The position numbers and the translations under genes were made by a program. A stretch of 64,000 nucleotides of DNA, taken from assembly GCA_963798805.1 (NCBI GenBank), contig CAWCVC010000010.1, positions 1,054,001 through 1,118,000 on the forward strand. The letters run 5' to 3'. A model generated the notes under the pieces. It saw only the letters and a list, made by a program, of their open reading frames with translations. It ran no database searches and was not told the origin of the DNA. Every line of letters starts with the position of its first letter. The first letter of the stretch is position 1. Of the stretch, positions 19,620-28,170 are shown in pieces. Source of the DNA: CAVZCK01 sp963798805. Lineage in GTDB: Bacteria > Pseudomonadota > Alphaproteobacteria > Rhizobiales > Rhodomicrobiaceae.

Positions 19620-21368
19620 ATGAGGACACGCCTGCTTGCTGCAGCGTCGTCGCTTGCGCTTATGCTCGCGACGTCCCACGCCTTCGCAGGAACGGCAGAG
19701 GCGAAGAAGTGGATCGACAGCGAATTCCAGCCCTCCACGCTCTCCAAGGAAGAGCAGATGAAGGAGATGGAATGGTTCATCAAGGCCGCCGAACCCTACA
19801 AGGGCATGGAGATCAACACCGTCGCCGAGGCGATCCCGACGCACGACTACGAATCCAAAGTGCTCGCCAAAGCCTTCTATGAGATTACCGGGATCAAGGT
19901 GAACCACCAGATCATCGGCGAAGGCGACCTTGTCCAGGCGATCCAGACCCAGCTCCAGACCGGGCGCAACCTCTACGACGCCTACGTCAACAACTCCGAC
20001 CTGATCGGCATGCATGGCCGCCTCGGCCTCACGGTCAATCTGACCGATTGGATGGCCGGCGAGGGCAAGGATGTCACCGATCCCATGCTCGACGTCAACG
20101 ACTTCATCGGCAAGTCCTTCACCACCTGGACGGACGGTAAGCTCTACCAGCTCACCGACCAGCAATTCGCCAATCTCTATTGGTTCCGCAAGGACTGGTT
20201 CGACCGTCCCGACCTGCAGAAAAAGTTCAAGGACAAATACGGCTACGACCTCGGCGTGCCGGTCAATTGGTCGGCCTATGAGGATATCGCGGATTTCTTC
20301 ACCAATGACGTGAAGGAGATCGACGGCGTCCGCGTCTACGGCCATATGGATTACGGCAAGCGCGCTCCGGACCTCGGCTGGCGGATGACCGACGCCTGGC
20401 TGTCCATGGCAGGTGAGGCTGATCCCGGCCTGCCGAACGGACGGCCTGTCGATGAATGGGGCATCCGCATGGAGAAGGGCTCCTGCAATCCGGCCGGCGC
20501 GTCGGTGAGCCGGGGCGGCGGCACGAACAGCCCGGCCGCCGTCTATGCGGTGCGCAAATGGGATGAATGGCTGCGCAAATATGCGCCTCCCGGCGCGGCG
20601 GACCTCGACTTCTACCAGTCGCTGCCCGCGCTCGCCCAAGGCAATGTCGCCCAGCAGATCTTCTGGTATTCGGCCTTTACCGCCAACATGGTTGCACCGA
20701 AGAGCAAGGGCAACAACACCGTCGACGACAAGGGCATGCCGCTCTGGCGCATGGCTCCCTCGCCGCACGGCCCCTATTGGAAGGAAGGCTCGCAGCGCGG
20801 CTATCAGGACGCCGGATCGTGGACGCTGCTCAAATCCACGCCGCTCAAGCGCCGCAAGGCAGCCTGGCTTTGGGCTCAGTTCGCCGTTTCCAAGACGGTT
20901 GACGTCAAGAAGAGCCAGGTCGGCCTGACCTTCATTCGCGACTCAACGGTTCGGGATAAGAGCTTCACCGAGCGCGCGCCCAAGCTCGGCGGTCTGATCG
21001 AGTTCTATCGCTCGCCCGACCGCATCGCCTGGACGCCTACCGGCATCAACGTGCCCGACTATCCGAAACTCGCTCAGCTCTTCTGGCAGAATATCGGCGA
21101 CGTCAATTCCGGCACGTTCACGCCGCAACAGGCCATGGACCGTCTAGCCGACCAGATGGACGATCTGATGGCCAGAATGCAGGCCGCCGACGAGCAGGCA
21201 AAGGTCTATGGCGGCTGCGGCCCGAGGCTCAATCCGAAGGTCGATCCGTCCGAGTGGCTGAAGAAACCCGGCGCTCCCTGGGCCAAGCTCGACAACGAGA
21301 AGCCCAAGGGTCAGACCATCAAATATGATGAGCTGATCAAGCGCTGGAGCGAGCACCAGAAAGGCTAG
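19620..21368 (+). CDS. glpV: Glycerol ABC transporter substrate-binding protein
   Basis: 582-residue periplasmic binding protein with signal peptide (RLLAAASSLALMLATSHAFA). It is longer than ordinary sugar-binding proteins, as is usual for the GlpV family of rhizobia. AIPTHDYESKVLAKAFYEITGIKV and the tryptophan-rich core are typical. A strong GGGAGGAA precedes the ATG; the upstream GTG at 19599 would add seven non-conserved residues. First gene of glpVSTPQU; a stem-loop separates it from the ATPase genes, consistent with higher expression of the binding protein. Confidence 0.93.
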   Translation: MRTRLLAAASSLALMLATSHAFAGTAEAKKWIDSEFQPSTLSKEEQMKEMEWFIKAAEPYKGMEINTVAEAIPTHDYESKVLAKAFYEITGIKVNHQIIGEGDLVQAIQTQLQTGRNLYDAYVNNSDLIGMHGRLGLTVNLTDWMAGEGKDVTDPMLDVNDFIGKSFTTWTDGKLYQLTDQQFANLYWFRKDWFDRPDLQKKFKDKYGYDLGVPVNWSAYEDIADFFTNDVKEIDGVRVYGHMDYGKRAPDLGWRMTDAWLSMAGEADPGLPNGRPVDEWGIRMEKGSCNPAGASVSRGGGTNSPAAVYAVRKWDEWLRKYAPPGAADLDFYQSLPALAQGNVAQQIFWYSAFTANMVAPKSKGNNTVDDKGMPLWRMAPSPHGPYWKEGSQRGYQDAGSWTLLKSTPLKRRKAAWLWAQFAVSKTVDVKKSQVGLTFIRDSTVRDKSFTERAPKLGGLIEFYRSPDRIAWTPTGINVPDYPKLAQLFWQNIGDVNSGTFTPQQAMDRLADQMDDLMARMQAADEQAKVYGGCGPRLNPKVDPSEWLKKPGAPWAKLDNEKPKGQTIKYDELIKRWSEHQKG

Positions 21369-21381
21369 GCCAGAGAACCGT

Positions 21382-21416
21382 CCGGCGCGTGAGCACCCAG
21401 CACTCGCGCGCCGGAT
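21382..21416 (+). terminator. Intercistronic stem-loop after glpV
   Basis: Perfect 9-base stem TCCGGCGCG (21382-21390) / CGCGCCGGA (21408-21416) in the glpV-glpS interval, without a T-run. In ABC operons such structures usually stabilise or partially terminate the binding-protein transcript rather than end the operon. Confidence 0.55.
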
Positions 21417-21548
21417 CGGGTTTAACCGTCCTATGCACGCTTCCGCGCGCACCCGGCGCGCGAAATTTTGCGACATCCGCCAAACCGCTCGTCCAGCGCT
21501 CCTGTTGCGGCTACGCTTGGGCGGTCCACATGGCCACGGGGAGTTGCG

Positions 21549-22616
21549 GTGACCCTTGAGCTCAGAAATGTTAGCCTGCGGGTCGGCGCCGAGACCTACA
21601 TCTATCCGACCACGCTGACGCTCATCGAAGGCGGCTTCAACATCCTCCTGGGAACGACGCTTGCCGGCAAGACCACGCTGATGCAGCTCATGGCGGGGCT
21701 GCGCCAGCCCACGACCGGCGAGATCTGGTTCAACGGCCGCAACGTCACCGATGTCGCCGTCCAGAAGCGCAACGTCTCGATGGTCTATCAGCAGTTCATC
21801 AACTATCCGAATCTGACGGTCTTCGAGAATATCGCCTCACCCTTGCGGGTGGCCCATATTCGTCGGCGCGAGATTGGTGAACGCGTCGAGCGGATCGCCG
21901 ATCTTCTGAAGCTGACGCCGATGCTGCAGCGCAAGCCCTCGGAGCTGTCGGGGGGACAGCAGCAGCGCACCGCGCTTGCCCGCGCGCTGGTCAAGGACGC
22001 CGACCTCGTTCTGCTCGACGAGCCGCTCGTCAATCTCGACTACAAGCTGCGCGAGGAGCTTCGCGACGAGCTGCCGCGGCTGTTCGCCGGGCGCAAATGC
22101 ACCGTGGTCTACTCGACAACCGAGCCCGGCGAGGCGCTCCTGCTCGGCGGCCATACGGCCGCGATGAGCGAGGGGCGGGTAACGCAGTTCGGCCCGACCG
22201 GCGACATTTATCGCAGGCCGGCGGATCTCACCACGGCGAAGGTCTTCTCAGAGCCGCCGATCAACGCCGTGCGGGTGACCAAGGCCGGAGCGAATTTCCG
22301 GCTCAGCGATCGGGTGAGTTGGACGGCGAACGGCAAAGCCGCCCATCTCGGCGACGGCCGCTATATTCTCGGCGTCCGGCCGCATCTCATCAGTCCGGTT
22401 CACGAGGAGCGCGCGGCGGTCGAAATCGATGGCAATGTGCTGATCACCGAGATCAGCGGATCGGAGAGCGTCGTGCATTTCGAGCACGCCGGCCATGTCT
22501 GGATTTCGCAGTCGCATGGCATTCACGCCATCGAGGTCGGCAAGACGGCGCCGTTCCATTTCGATCCCGGCCAATGTCTTTATTTCGGCGAAGACGGCCG
22601 GCGCATCGAGACCTGA
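21549..22616 (+). CDS. glpS: Glycerol ABC transporter ATPase, degenerate H-loop
   Basis: 355-residue ATPase of the glpVSTPQU importer. Walker A is GTTLAGKTT, the signature LSGGQQQRTALARAL and Walker B LVLLDEPLVNLD are intact, but the position of the H-loop histidine reads VVYSTTEPGEAL instead of the usual VTHDQ. A TOBE-type domain follows. Start GTG at 21549 with GGGGAG upstream (VTLELRNVSLRVG); the longer in-frame start would add 27 residues unlike the family. It pairs with GlpT, which has the complementary defect (intact H-loop, degenerate signature). Confidence 0.92.
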   Translation: MTLELRNVSLRVGAETYIYPTTLTLIEGGFNILLGTTLAGKTTLMQLMAGLRQPTTGEIWFNGRNVTDVAVQKRNVSMVYQQFINYPNLTVFENIASPLRVAHIRRREIGERVERIADLLKLTPMLQRKPSELSGGQQQRTALARALVKDADLVLLDEPLVNLDYKLREELRDELPRLFAGRKCTVVYSTTEPGEALLLGGHTAAMSEGRVTQFGPTGDIYRRPADLTTAKVFSEPPINAVRVTKAGANFRLSDRVSWTANGKAAHLGDGRYILGVRPHLISPVHEERAAVEIDGNVLITEISGSESVVHFEHAGHVWISQSHGIHAIEVGKTAPFHFDPGQCLYFGEDGRRIET

Positions 22617-22628
22617 GGAGAGACGGCC

Positions 22629-23696
22629 ATGGCGCGCATCACCCTCGAAAAACTTCGCCACAGCTACATGGCGCATCCCAAGGCCATACCCGACTACGCC
22701 GTGAAGGAGCTCGATCTGACCTGGAAGGATGGGGGCGCCTATGCGCTGCTCGGCCCGTCCGGGTGCGGTAAGACCACGCTGCTCAACATTATTTCCGGAC
22801 TCATCCGACCGAGCGAGGGCCGTGTGCTGTTCGACAACCGCGACGTCACCGACATTCCGCCGGCGGAACGCAACATCGCGCAGGTGTTCCAGTTCCCGGT
22901 CGTCTACGACACCATGACCGTGTTCGAGAATCTCGCCTTCCCGCTGCGCAATCGCGGCATCGACGAGGACAAGGTGAAGCAGCGCGTCCGGGCCATCGCC
23001 GAGATGACCGACCTCACCGAGATGCTGCCGAGACGCGCCGACGGGCTGACCGCAGACGGCAAGCAGAAGATCTCGCTCGGGCGCGGCCTCGTGCGCGAGG
23101 ATGTTAATGCCATCATGTTCGATGAGCCGCTGACCGTCATCGACCCGCATCTGAAATGGCAGCTGCGCTCGAAGCTGAAGGAGCTGCATCAGCGCATCCG
23201 CCTCACCATGATCTATGTGACGCATGATCAGACCGAGGCGCTGACCTTCGCCGACAATGTGGTGGTCATGCATGACGGCTATGTCGTCCAGATCGGGACG
23301 CCGGTCGAGCTGTTCGAACGGCCGCGCCATACGTTCGTCGGGCATTTCATCGGCTCGCCGGGTATGAATGTGCTGCCCTGCCGGGTCGAGAACGGCGCGG
23401 CAATCTTCGATGGCCACCGGCTGGCGGTCGACAACCCGCCGGCCGGCAATCTGAACGGCAAGCAGACCGAGATCGGCGTCCGGCCGGAATTCGTGCACTT
23501 TGCCGAGGACGGCATCCCCGTCGAGATCGCCAAGGTGAACGATGCGGGCCGCTACAAGATCGTCGATGCGCGCCATGGCGGAAGCCGCATCAATCTGCTG
23601 CTCGCGGAAGATGCGGCGATCCCGGCAAACGGCGCCCGCGTCACCTTTCAGCCCAACCAGACGCGGCTCTATGCCGACGGCTGGCTCGTCGAGTGA
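22629..23696 (+). CDS. glpT: Glycerol ABC transporter ATPase, degenerate signature
   Basis: 355-residue ATPase. Walker A GPSGCGKTT is canonical and the H-loop is VTHDQTEAL. The ABC signature is replaced by LTADGKQKISLGRGLV and Walker B reads AIMFDEPLTVIDP. It starts 12 bases after glpS behind GAGGAGAGACGGCC. With GlpS it should form a heterodimer having one canonical ATP site (GlpT Walker motifs and H-loop plus GlpS signature) and one degenerate site. Not to be confused with the E. coli glpT antiporter; the name follows the rhizobial glp operon. Confidence 0.92.
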   Translation: MARITLEKLRHSYMAHPKAIPDYAVKELDLTWKDGGAYALLGPSGCGKTTLLNIISGLIRPSEGRVLFDNRDVTDIPPAERNIAQVFQFPVVYDTMTVFENLAFPLRNRGIDEDKVKQRVRAIAEMTDLTEMLPRRADGLTADGKQKISLGRGLVREDVNAIMFDEPLTVIDPHLKWQLRSKLKELHQRIRLTMIYVTHDQTEALTFADNVVVMHDGYVVQIGTPVELFERPRHTFVGHFIGSPGMNVLPCRVENGAAIFDGHRLAVDNPPAGNLNGKQTEIGVRPEFVHFAEDGIPVEIAKVNDAGRYKIVDARHGGSRINLLLAEDAAIPANGARVTFQPNQTRLYADGWLVE

Positions 23697-23705
23697 GGCC
23701 GGCCC

Positions 23706-24581
23706 ATGACCACATCCACCAAGATTCGCAATCAGAAGGGCTGGCTCTTCGTTCTGCCCGTCGTCATCCTGGTGGCCTTCAATGCCATTGTGCCGCTGAT
23801 GACGGTGGTGAACTATTCGGTGCAGGAGACCTTCGGCGCCAATGTGTTCTTCTTCGAAGGGCTGAAATGGTTTCAGCAGGTGCTCCATTCCGACCGCTTT
23901 CACGAGGCGCTCGGTCGGCAGCTTCTCTTCACCTTCATCATCCTGATCATCGAGGTTCCGCTTGGCGTTGCCATCGCTCTCGCCATGCCACGAAAGGGAC
24001 CATGGGTCTCGGTCTGTCTGGTGCTGATGGCGCTCCCGCTGCTCATTCCGTGGAACGTCGTCGGCGCGACGTGGAACATCTTCGCGCTGCCGGAGGCGGG
24101 TCTGCTCGGCCGGACACTCAACAGCATCGGCTTCGACTATAATTTCACCCGCCAGCCGCTATCGGCCTGGATGACGCTGGTGGCGATGGATGTCTGGCAC
24201 TGGACCTCGCTGGTGGTGCTGCTCGCCTATGCCGGGCTCAGCTCGATCCCGGACGCCTATTATCAGGCGGCCGAGATCGACGCCGCCTCGTCCTGGGCCG
24301 TGTTCCGCTACATCCAGCTGCCGAAGATGCGCCATGTGCTGACCATCGCCATCCTCTTGCGCTTCATGGACAGCTTCAACATCTACACCGAGCCGTTCGT
24401 GCTGACCGGCGGCGGCCCCGGCAATTCTACCACGCTGCTCTCGCTCGACCTGGTCAAAATCGCGCTCGGCCAGTTCGACCTCGGCCAGGCGGCGGCGATG
24501 TCGATCATCTATTTCCTGATCATTCTTCTGTTGTCGTGGATCTTCTACACGGTGATGACCGGACGGAGAGGTGAGCCATGA
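23706..24581 (+). CDS. glpP: Glycerol ABC transporter permease 1
   Basis: 291-residue inner-membrane permease of the binding-protein-dependent class with about six membrane helices and the cytoplasmic EAA loop around YYQAAEIDAASSWAVFRYIQLPKM. Starts 9 bases after glpT. Overlaps glpQ by four bases (ATGA), indicating translational coupling. Confidence 0.93.
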   Translation: MTTSTKIRNQKGWLFVLPVVILVAFNAIVPLMTVVNYSVQETFGANVFFFEGLKWFQQVLHSDRFHEALGRQLLFTFIILIIEVPLGVAIALAMPRKGPWVSVCLVLMALPLLIPWNVVGATWNIFALPEAGLLGRTLNSIGFDYNFTRQPLSAWMTLVAMDVWHWTSLVVLLAYAGLSSIPDAYYQAAEIDAASSWAVFRYIQLPKMRHVLTIAILLRFMDSFNIYTEPFVLTGGGPGNSTTLLSLDLVKIALGQFDLGQAAAMSIIYFLIILLLSWIFYTVMTGRRGEP

Positions 24582-25420
24582 GGCGTTTCGGCTGGTTGGT
24601 TCCGACCCTTTACATCATCTTCCTGATGCTGCCGATCTATTGGCTCTTGAACATGTCGTTCAAGAGCACCAACGAGATCCTCGGCTCCTTCACGCTGTTC
24701 CCGCACGATTTCACTTTCGACAATTACCATAAGATCTTCACCGATCCGAGCTGGTATAACGGCTATATCAACTCGATTATCTATGTGACCATTAACACCG
24801 TGCTCTCTGTCGCCGTGGCACTTCCCGCCGCCTATGCCTTCTCGCGCTACCAGTTCGTCGGCGACAAGCATCTGTTCTTCTGGCTGCTGACGAACCGCAT
24901 GGCGCCCGCCGCCGTCTTCGCGCTGCCCTTCTTCCAGCTCTACTCCGGCATCCCGCTGTTCTGGCCGCTGACCGAGATTTATCCGAACCATGCGACCCTG
25001 TTCGACACGCATATCGCCGTTGCGGTCGCCCATTGCCTCTTCAACGTGCCGCTGGCGGTGTGGATTCTGGAAGGCTTCATGTCGAGCGTGCCGAAGGAGC
25101 TGGACGAAACCGCCTATGTCGACGGCTACGGCTTCTGGCGGTTCTTCGGCCGGATCTTCATTCCGACCATTGCCGCCGGCATCGGCGTGACCGCCTTCTT
25201 CTGCTTCATGTTTTCCTGGGTGGAGCTGCTGCTGGCGAAAACGCTGACATCGGTCGACGCCAAGCCGATCGCGGCGATCATGACCAAGACCGCCAGCACA
25301 TCGGGCTATGAGCTGGGCCTGCTCGCCGCCGCGGGGACGCTGACGCTGATCCCCGGCGCGGTCGTGATTTATTTCGTGCGCAATTACATTGCCAAGGGTT
25401 TTGCGCTCGGCCGGGTTTGA
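24578..25420 (+). CDS. glpQ: Glycerol ABC transporter permease 2
   Basis: 280-residue MalG-type permease partner of GlpP. N-terminal PTLYIIFLMLPIYWLLNMSFKS is the typical first helix, and the EAA loop is ELDETAYVDGYGFWRFFGRIFIP. Start overlaps the glpP stop (ATGA). Name follows the rhizobial operon, not the E. coli phosphodiesterase. Confidence 0.93.
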   Translation: MRRFGWLVPTLYIIFLMLPIYWLLNMSFKSTNEILGSFTLFPHDFTFDNYHKIFTDPSWYNGYINSIIYVTINTVLSVAVALPAAYAFSRYQFVGDKHLFFWLLTNRMAPAAVFALPFFQLYSGIPLFWPLTEIYPNHATLFDTHIAVAVAHCLFNVPLAVWILEGFMSSVPKELDETAYVDGYGFWRFFGRIFIPTIAAGIGVTAFFCFMFSWVELLLAKTLTSVDAKPIAAIMTKTASTSGYELGLLAAAGTLTLIPGAVVIYFVRNYIAKGFALGRV

Positions 25421-25453
25421 TCGGCGGTAATCGCCCGCTCAAGGGAGGACGCA

Positions 25454-25735
25454 ATGGCACTGAGCTGGATGGCCTGGACGTGGCAGACGGCCCTGTTCTT
25501 TGCGGGGATCGCGGCGCTGCTCGTCGCCATGACGATGTGGGAACTGCGCGTGCCAGGCGGCGGCGCACGACGCGGCATCCTCACCATCGAAACCACCCGC
25601 GGCGACCGGCTGTTCATCTCGCTGCTCGGTAGCGCCTATATCATGCTCGCATGGCTCGGCCTTATCGGGTCGCCGCTCTGGGGCGCGCTGGCGATCTCGC
25701 TGATCTACACCTTTTGCGTATTCCGGTGGGTTTAG
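25454..25735 (+). CDS. glpU: Small membrane protein of the glycerol transporter operon (DUF2160)
   Basis: 93-residue integral membrane protein, three hydrophobic segments, beginning MALSWMAWTWQTALFF and containing GILTIETTRGDRLFISLLGSAYIMLAWLG. It matches the DUF2160 protein that ends the rhizobial glpSTPQUV operon; its role in transport is unknown. GGGAGGACGC precedes the ATG. Thirty-three bases follow glpQ. Confidence 0.9.
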   Translation: MALSWMAWTWQTALFFAGIAALLVAMTMWELRVPGGGARRGILTIETTRGDRLFISLLGSAYIMLAWLGLIGSPLWGALAISLIYTFCVFRWV

Positions 25736-25795
25736 TCGGAGCGGATATCGCAGCCGCGCGAATAGCGGGCTCGTGCGACGGACCGACGGACGGTT

Positions 25796-26449
25796 TTACT
25801 CGCCTTGGCCCGCCTCGGTGCCGTAAGCGGCCAGAAATGTCTTCACCGCAATCCCGACGACGTGGTCGATCCGTTCGTCCGCGGGCGCGGGCGCGTCGGC
25901 GAAGATCATCGGCTTGAACATCGTCGACTGATAAGCGTCTAGCAGTTGCGCTGCGGCGATTTCGGTATCCTCGACGCGCAAGACGCCCGCGGCGACCTGG
26001 GCATCCAGATAGATGCGCACCCGCGCGATACCCGTGGCAGGGCCGGCCTCATAAAAACGCTGCCCGATATCCGACAGCCGGCCGGCGATGCTCATCACGG
26101 TTCTGAGCGCCGATAGCCGCTCCGGCTGGCACAGATATTTGACATAGGCGTGCCCGAGCGTTGTCAGCACGCTCTCGACATTGTGATCGTCCGGGTCCAG
26201 GGAGAAGATGCGCTCCACCTGCGCCCGGCTTTCCTCCTCGAAAATGGTCTCGAAAAGGTCTTCTTTGCTCTTGAAGTAGACATAGAGCGTTCCCTTGGAA
26301 ACGCCGGCTCGCCGGGCGATTTCGCCCATGCTGGCCGCATCGAACCCCTGTTCCAGAAAGACCAGGCGCGCACCATCCATGACCTGGCGCCGCTTCGCGC
26401 TGCACGCGGGGTCGCCCGCGGGATCATCAAGGTGAAAGGTTTCCGTCAT
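25796..26449 (-). CDS. TetR-family repressor of the emrAB-type pump
   Basis: 217-residue TetR/AcrR regulator. The helix-turn-helix is GEIARRAGVSKGTLYVYFKSKEDLF, and the rest is the helical ligand-binding domain (about 60-205). Start at 26449 (MTETFHLDD); the in-frame upstream extension of 27 residues is not family-like. It is divergent from a HlyD/EmrB pump, and the interval carries two perfect 19-base palindromes, so it probably represses itself and the pump until a toxic ligand is bound. Confidence 0.92.
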   Translation of the reverse strand: MTETFHLDDPAGDPACSAKRRQVMDGARLVFLEQGFDAASMGEIARRAGVSKGTLYVYFKSKEDLFETIFEEESRAQVERIFSLDPDDHNVESVLTTLGHAYVKYLCQPERLSALRTVMSIAGRLSDIGQRFYEAGPATGIARVRIYLDAQVAAGVLRVEDTEIAAAQLLDAYQSTMFKPMIFADAPAPADERIDHVVGIAVKTFLAAYGTEAGQGE

Positions 26450-26584
26450 GGCCAATGCTTCCCAATTCAATGCGGGGATCGCAACAAAAAATGCTCTTTT
26501 TGAAAGCAATCCCCGGAGTGCGGCCGCCAAGGAGTCACAGCAATTATGCAGAAGTGCGGTTTGACCGTAAACGACCAGCTACGA

Positions 26585-26603
26585 TGACCGAACGGTTCGG
26601 TCA
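26585..26603. promoter_or_regulatory. TetR operator, copy 1
   Basis: Perfect palindrome TGACCGAACGGTTCGGTCA with a central G. Identical to copy 2 except for the central base. Confidence 0.85.
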
Positions 26604-26641
26604 AGCTTGAAATGGCATACGATTTATACTATTTCAATCGC

Positions 26642-26660
26642 TGACCGAACCGTTCGGTCA
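26642..26660. promoter_or_regulatory. TetR operator, copy 2
   Basis: Perfect palindrome TGACCGAACCGTTCGGTCA, 57 bases centre to centre from copy 1. A TATACT -10-like hexamer (26625-26630) lies between the two operators. Copy 2 ends 29 bases before the emrA-type gene. Confidence 0.85.
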
Positions 26661-26689
26661 ATAAATTCCAAGCGGCTGGAGCGAGAATC

Positions 26690-27976
26690 ATGAGTGGAAC
26701 AGCGCGGATGAAACGGACTGAAACGAGCCAAGCGCAGGAAGACTGGCCCCAGGCGGCAGACGCCACGGCCGATGCGGGTCAGCCGGCGCGCCAGGAAGCC
26801 TCCCCCGCTCCCGACCGGATAGCTCCGGTCCCTAGCGCGCCGGAGCCTTCGGCGTCCGAAACGCCAGCCCAACCTAAGAAGCCCCGGTCGATCCGCAAGA
26901 CGATCGCCATGGTCGTCGTGCCGCTGATCCTGATCGCCGCGGGTTGGTATGGCTACTATTGGTACACCGTCGGGCGCTTCGAGGTCTCGACAGACGACGC
27001 TTATATCAGGGCGGACAACGCCACGATCGCGGCGAAAGTGTCCGGCTACGTCGACGCCGTCGAGGCATCTGATAACGCCCACGTCAAGAACGGCGACGTG
27101 ATCGCCCGGATCGACGACGGCGATTATCGGATTGCCGTCCAGTCGGCCAAGGACAATGCGGCCGCGCAGCAGGCCACGATCGACCGCATCGGCAAGCAGA
27201 TCACGGCGCAAGCGGCGGCGCTCGATCAAGCCAAGGCCCAGCTCGTTTCCTCTCAGGCGGGCGCCCAGAGGGCAGCATCCGAGCTTCGGCGGCAGCTTGA
27301 CCTCGCCAAGCGCGATTATGCCAGCCATCAGACGCTCGAACAGGCTCAGGCCGCCAATGCGCAGGCCATAGCCGCCGTAGACAGCGCCAAGGCCGCGGTC
27401 GAGGCCGCATCCGCCCAGGTCGATGTGGTGAAGGCGCAGCGCCAGGAGGCGGTGAGCGTGCTGAAGCAGCTTCAGACGGCATTGCAAAAGGCCGAGCGTG
27501 ACCTCTCCTTCACGGTTCTTCGCGCACCTTTCGACGGCGTGATCGGCAACCGCGCGGTGCAGGCCGGCGACTATGTCCAGCCCGGACAGCGGCTGGCCAG
27601 CCTCGTCCCGCTCGACGCGGTCTATATCGACGCCAATTTCAAGGAAACCCAGCTTGCCGACCTGAAGCCCGGCCAGCCCGTCGACATCGACGTCGACGCC
27701 ATCCCCGGGCACACCTTCCATGGTCATGTGGTGAGCTTCGCCCCGGCCTCCGGCTCGGTGTTCTCGTTGCTGCCTCCGGACAATGCCACGGGCAACTTCA
27801 CCAAGGTCGTTCAGCGCATCCCGGTCCGCATCCGGGTCGACCGCAATCCGGCCGAACAGGATCTGCTCCGGCCCGGCATGTCGGTCGTCGCGACCGTCAA
27901 CACCAAGCATGATGCGGCGGCGAGCCAGCCGGCGGCACAGGCCAAGCCGGCCACAGCCGAAACCAGCTCCAAATAA
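26690..27976 (+). CDS. emrA: HlyD/EmrA-type membrane fusion protein
   Basis: 428-residue periplasmic adaptor of a tripartite drug efflux pump. A proline/alanine-rich cytoplasmic tail of about 70 residues precedes a single membrane anchor (IAMVVVPLILIAAGWYGYYW). Then come the first half of the lipoyl domain (VSTDDAYIRADNATIAAKVSGYV), a long coiled-coil hairpin, and the second lipoyl half with the beta-barrel (LRAPFDGVIGNRAVQAGDYV). Its partner permease follows, separated by a CTAG two-hairpin unit that starts 9 bases after the stop. Controlled by the divergent TetR gene. Confidence 0.93.
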   Translation: MSGTARMKRTETSQAQEDWPQAADATADAGQPARQEASPAPDRIAPVPSAPEPSASETPAQPKKPRSIRKTIAMVVVPLILIAAGWYGYYWYTVGRFEVSTDDAYIRADNATIAAKVSGYVDAVEASDNAHVKNGDVIARIDDGDYRIAVQSAKDNAAAQQATIDRIGKQITAQAAALDQAKAQLVSSQAGAQRAASELRRQLDLAKRDYASHQTLEQAQAANAQAIAAVDSAKAAVEAASAQVDVVKAQRQEAVSVLKQLQTALQKAERDLSFTVLRAPFDGVIGNRAVQAGDYVQPGQRLASLVPLDAVYIDANFKETQLADLKPGQPVDIDVDAIPGHTFHGHVVSFAPASGSVFSLLPPDNATGNFTKVVQRIPVRIRVDRNPAEQDLLRPGMSVVATVNTKHDAAASQPAAQAKPATAETSSK

Positions 27977-27984
27977 CGCTCTGC

Positions 27985-28056
27985 CTAGTGTGATGATCCA
28001 GAAGTTCGTCAGCTTATGCAGCAATCTCAGAACGAACTTCTGGATCATCACACTAG
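27985..28056. repeat. CTAG hairpin e (GTGAT class, first of pair)
   Basis: 72-base palindrome with a perfect, uninterrupted 25-base stem (arms 27985-28009 and 28032-28056, starting CTAGTGTGATGATCC) and a 22-base loop. The most intact of the eight hairpins. It begins 9 bases after the emrA stop. Confidence 0.9.
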
Positions 28057-28068
28057 GAAATCAAGGTC

Positions 28069-28146
28069 CTAGTGTCCCTTGAGATTCCGAAATTCGCTAT
28101 TGAGCGTGCTGCAAAACGTAAGCGAACTTCGGAATCGGGACACTAG
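28069..28146. repeat. CTAG hairpin f (GTCCC class, second of pair)
   Basis: 78-base near-palindrome, outer stem CTAGTGTCCC / GGGACACTAG, left bulge TTGA, inner stem GATTCCGAA / TTCGGAATC continuing TTCGCT / AGCGAA after one mismatch. Twelve bases separate it from hairpin e. It ends 24 bases before the emrB start. Confidence 0.85.
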
Positions 28147-28170
28147 CCAGACGGCCGGAGGACGGTTCCG

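Noticed and set aside
19503..20768. 421-codon minus-strand frame
   Set aside because: Antisense shadow of glpV.
22248..23903. 551-codon minus-strand frame
   Set aside because: Antisense shadow across glpS, glpT and glpP.
26624..28051. 475-codon minus-strand frame
   Set aside because: Antisense shadow of the emrA-type gene running into the hairpin unit.
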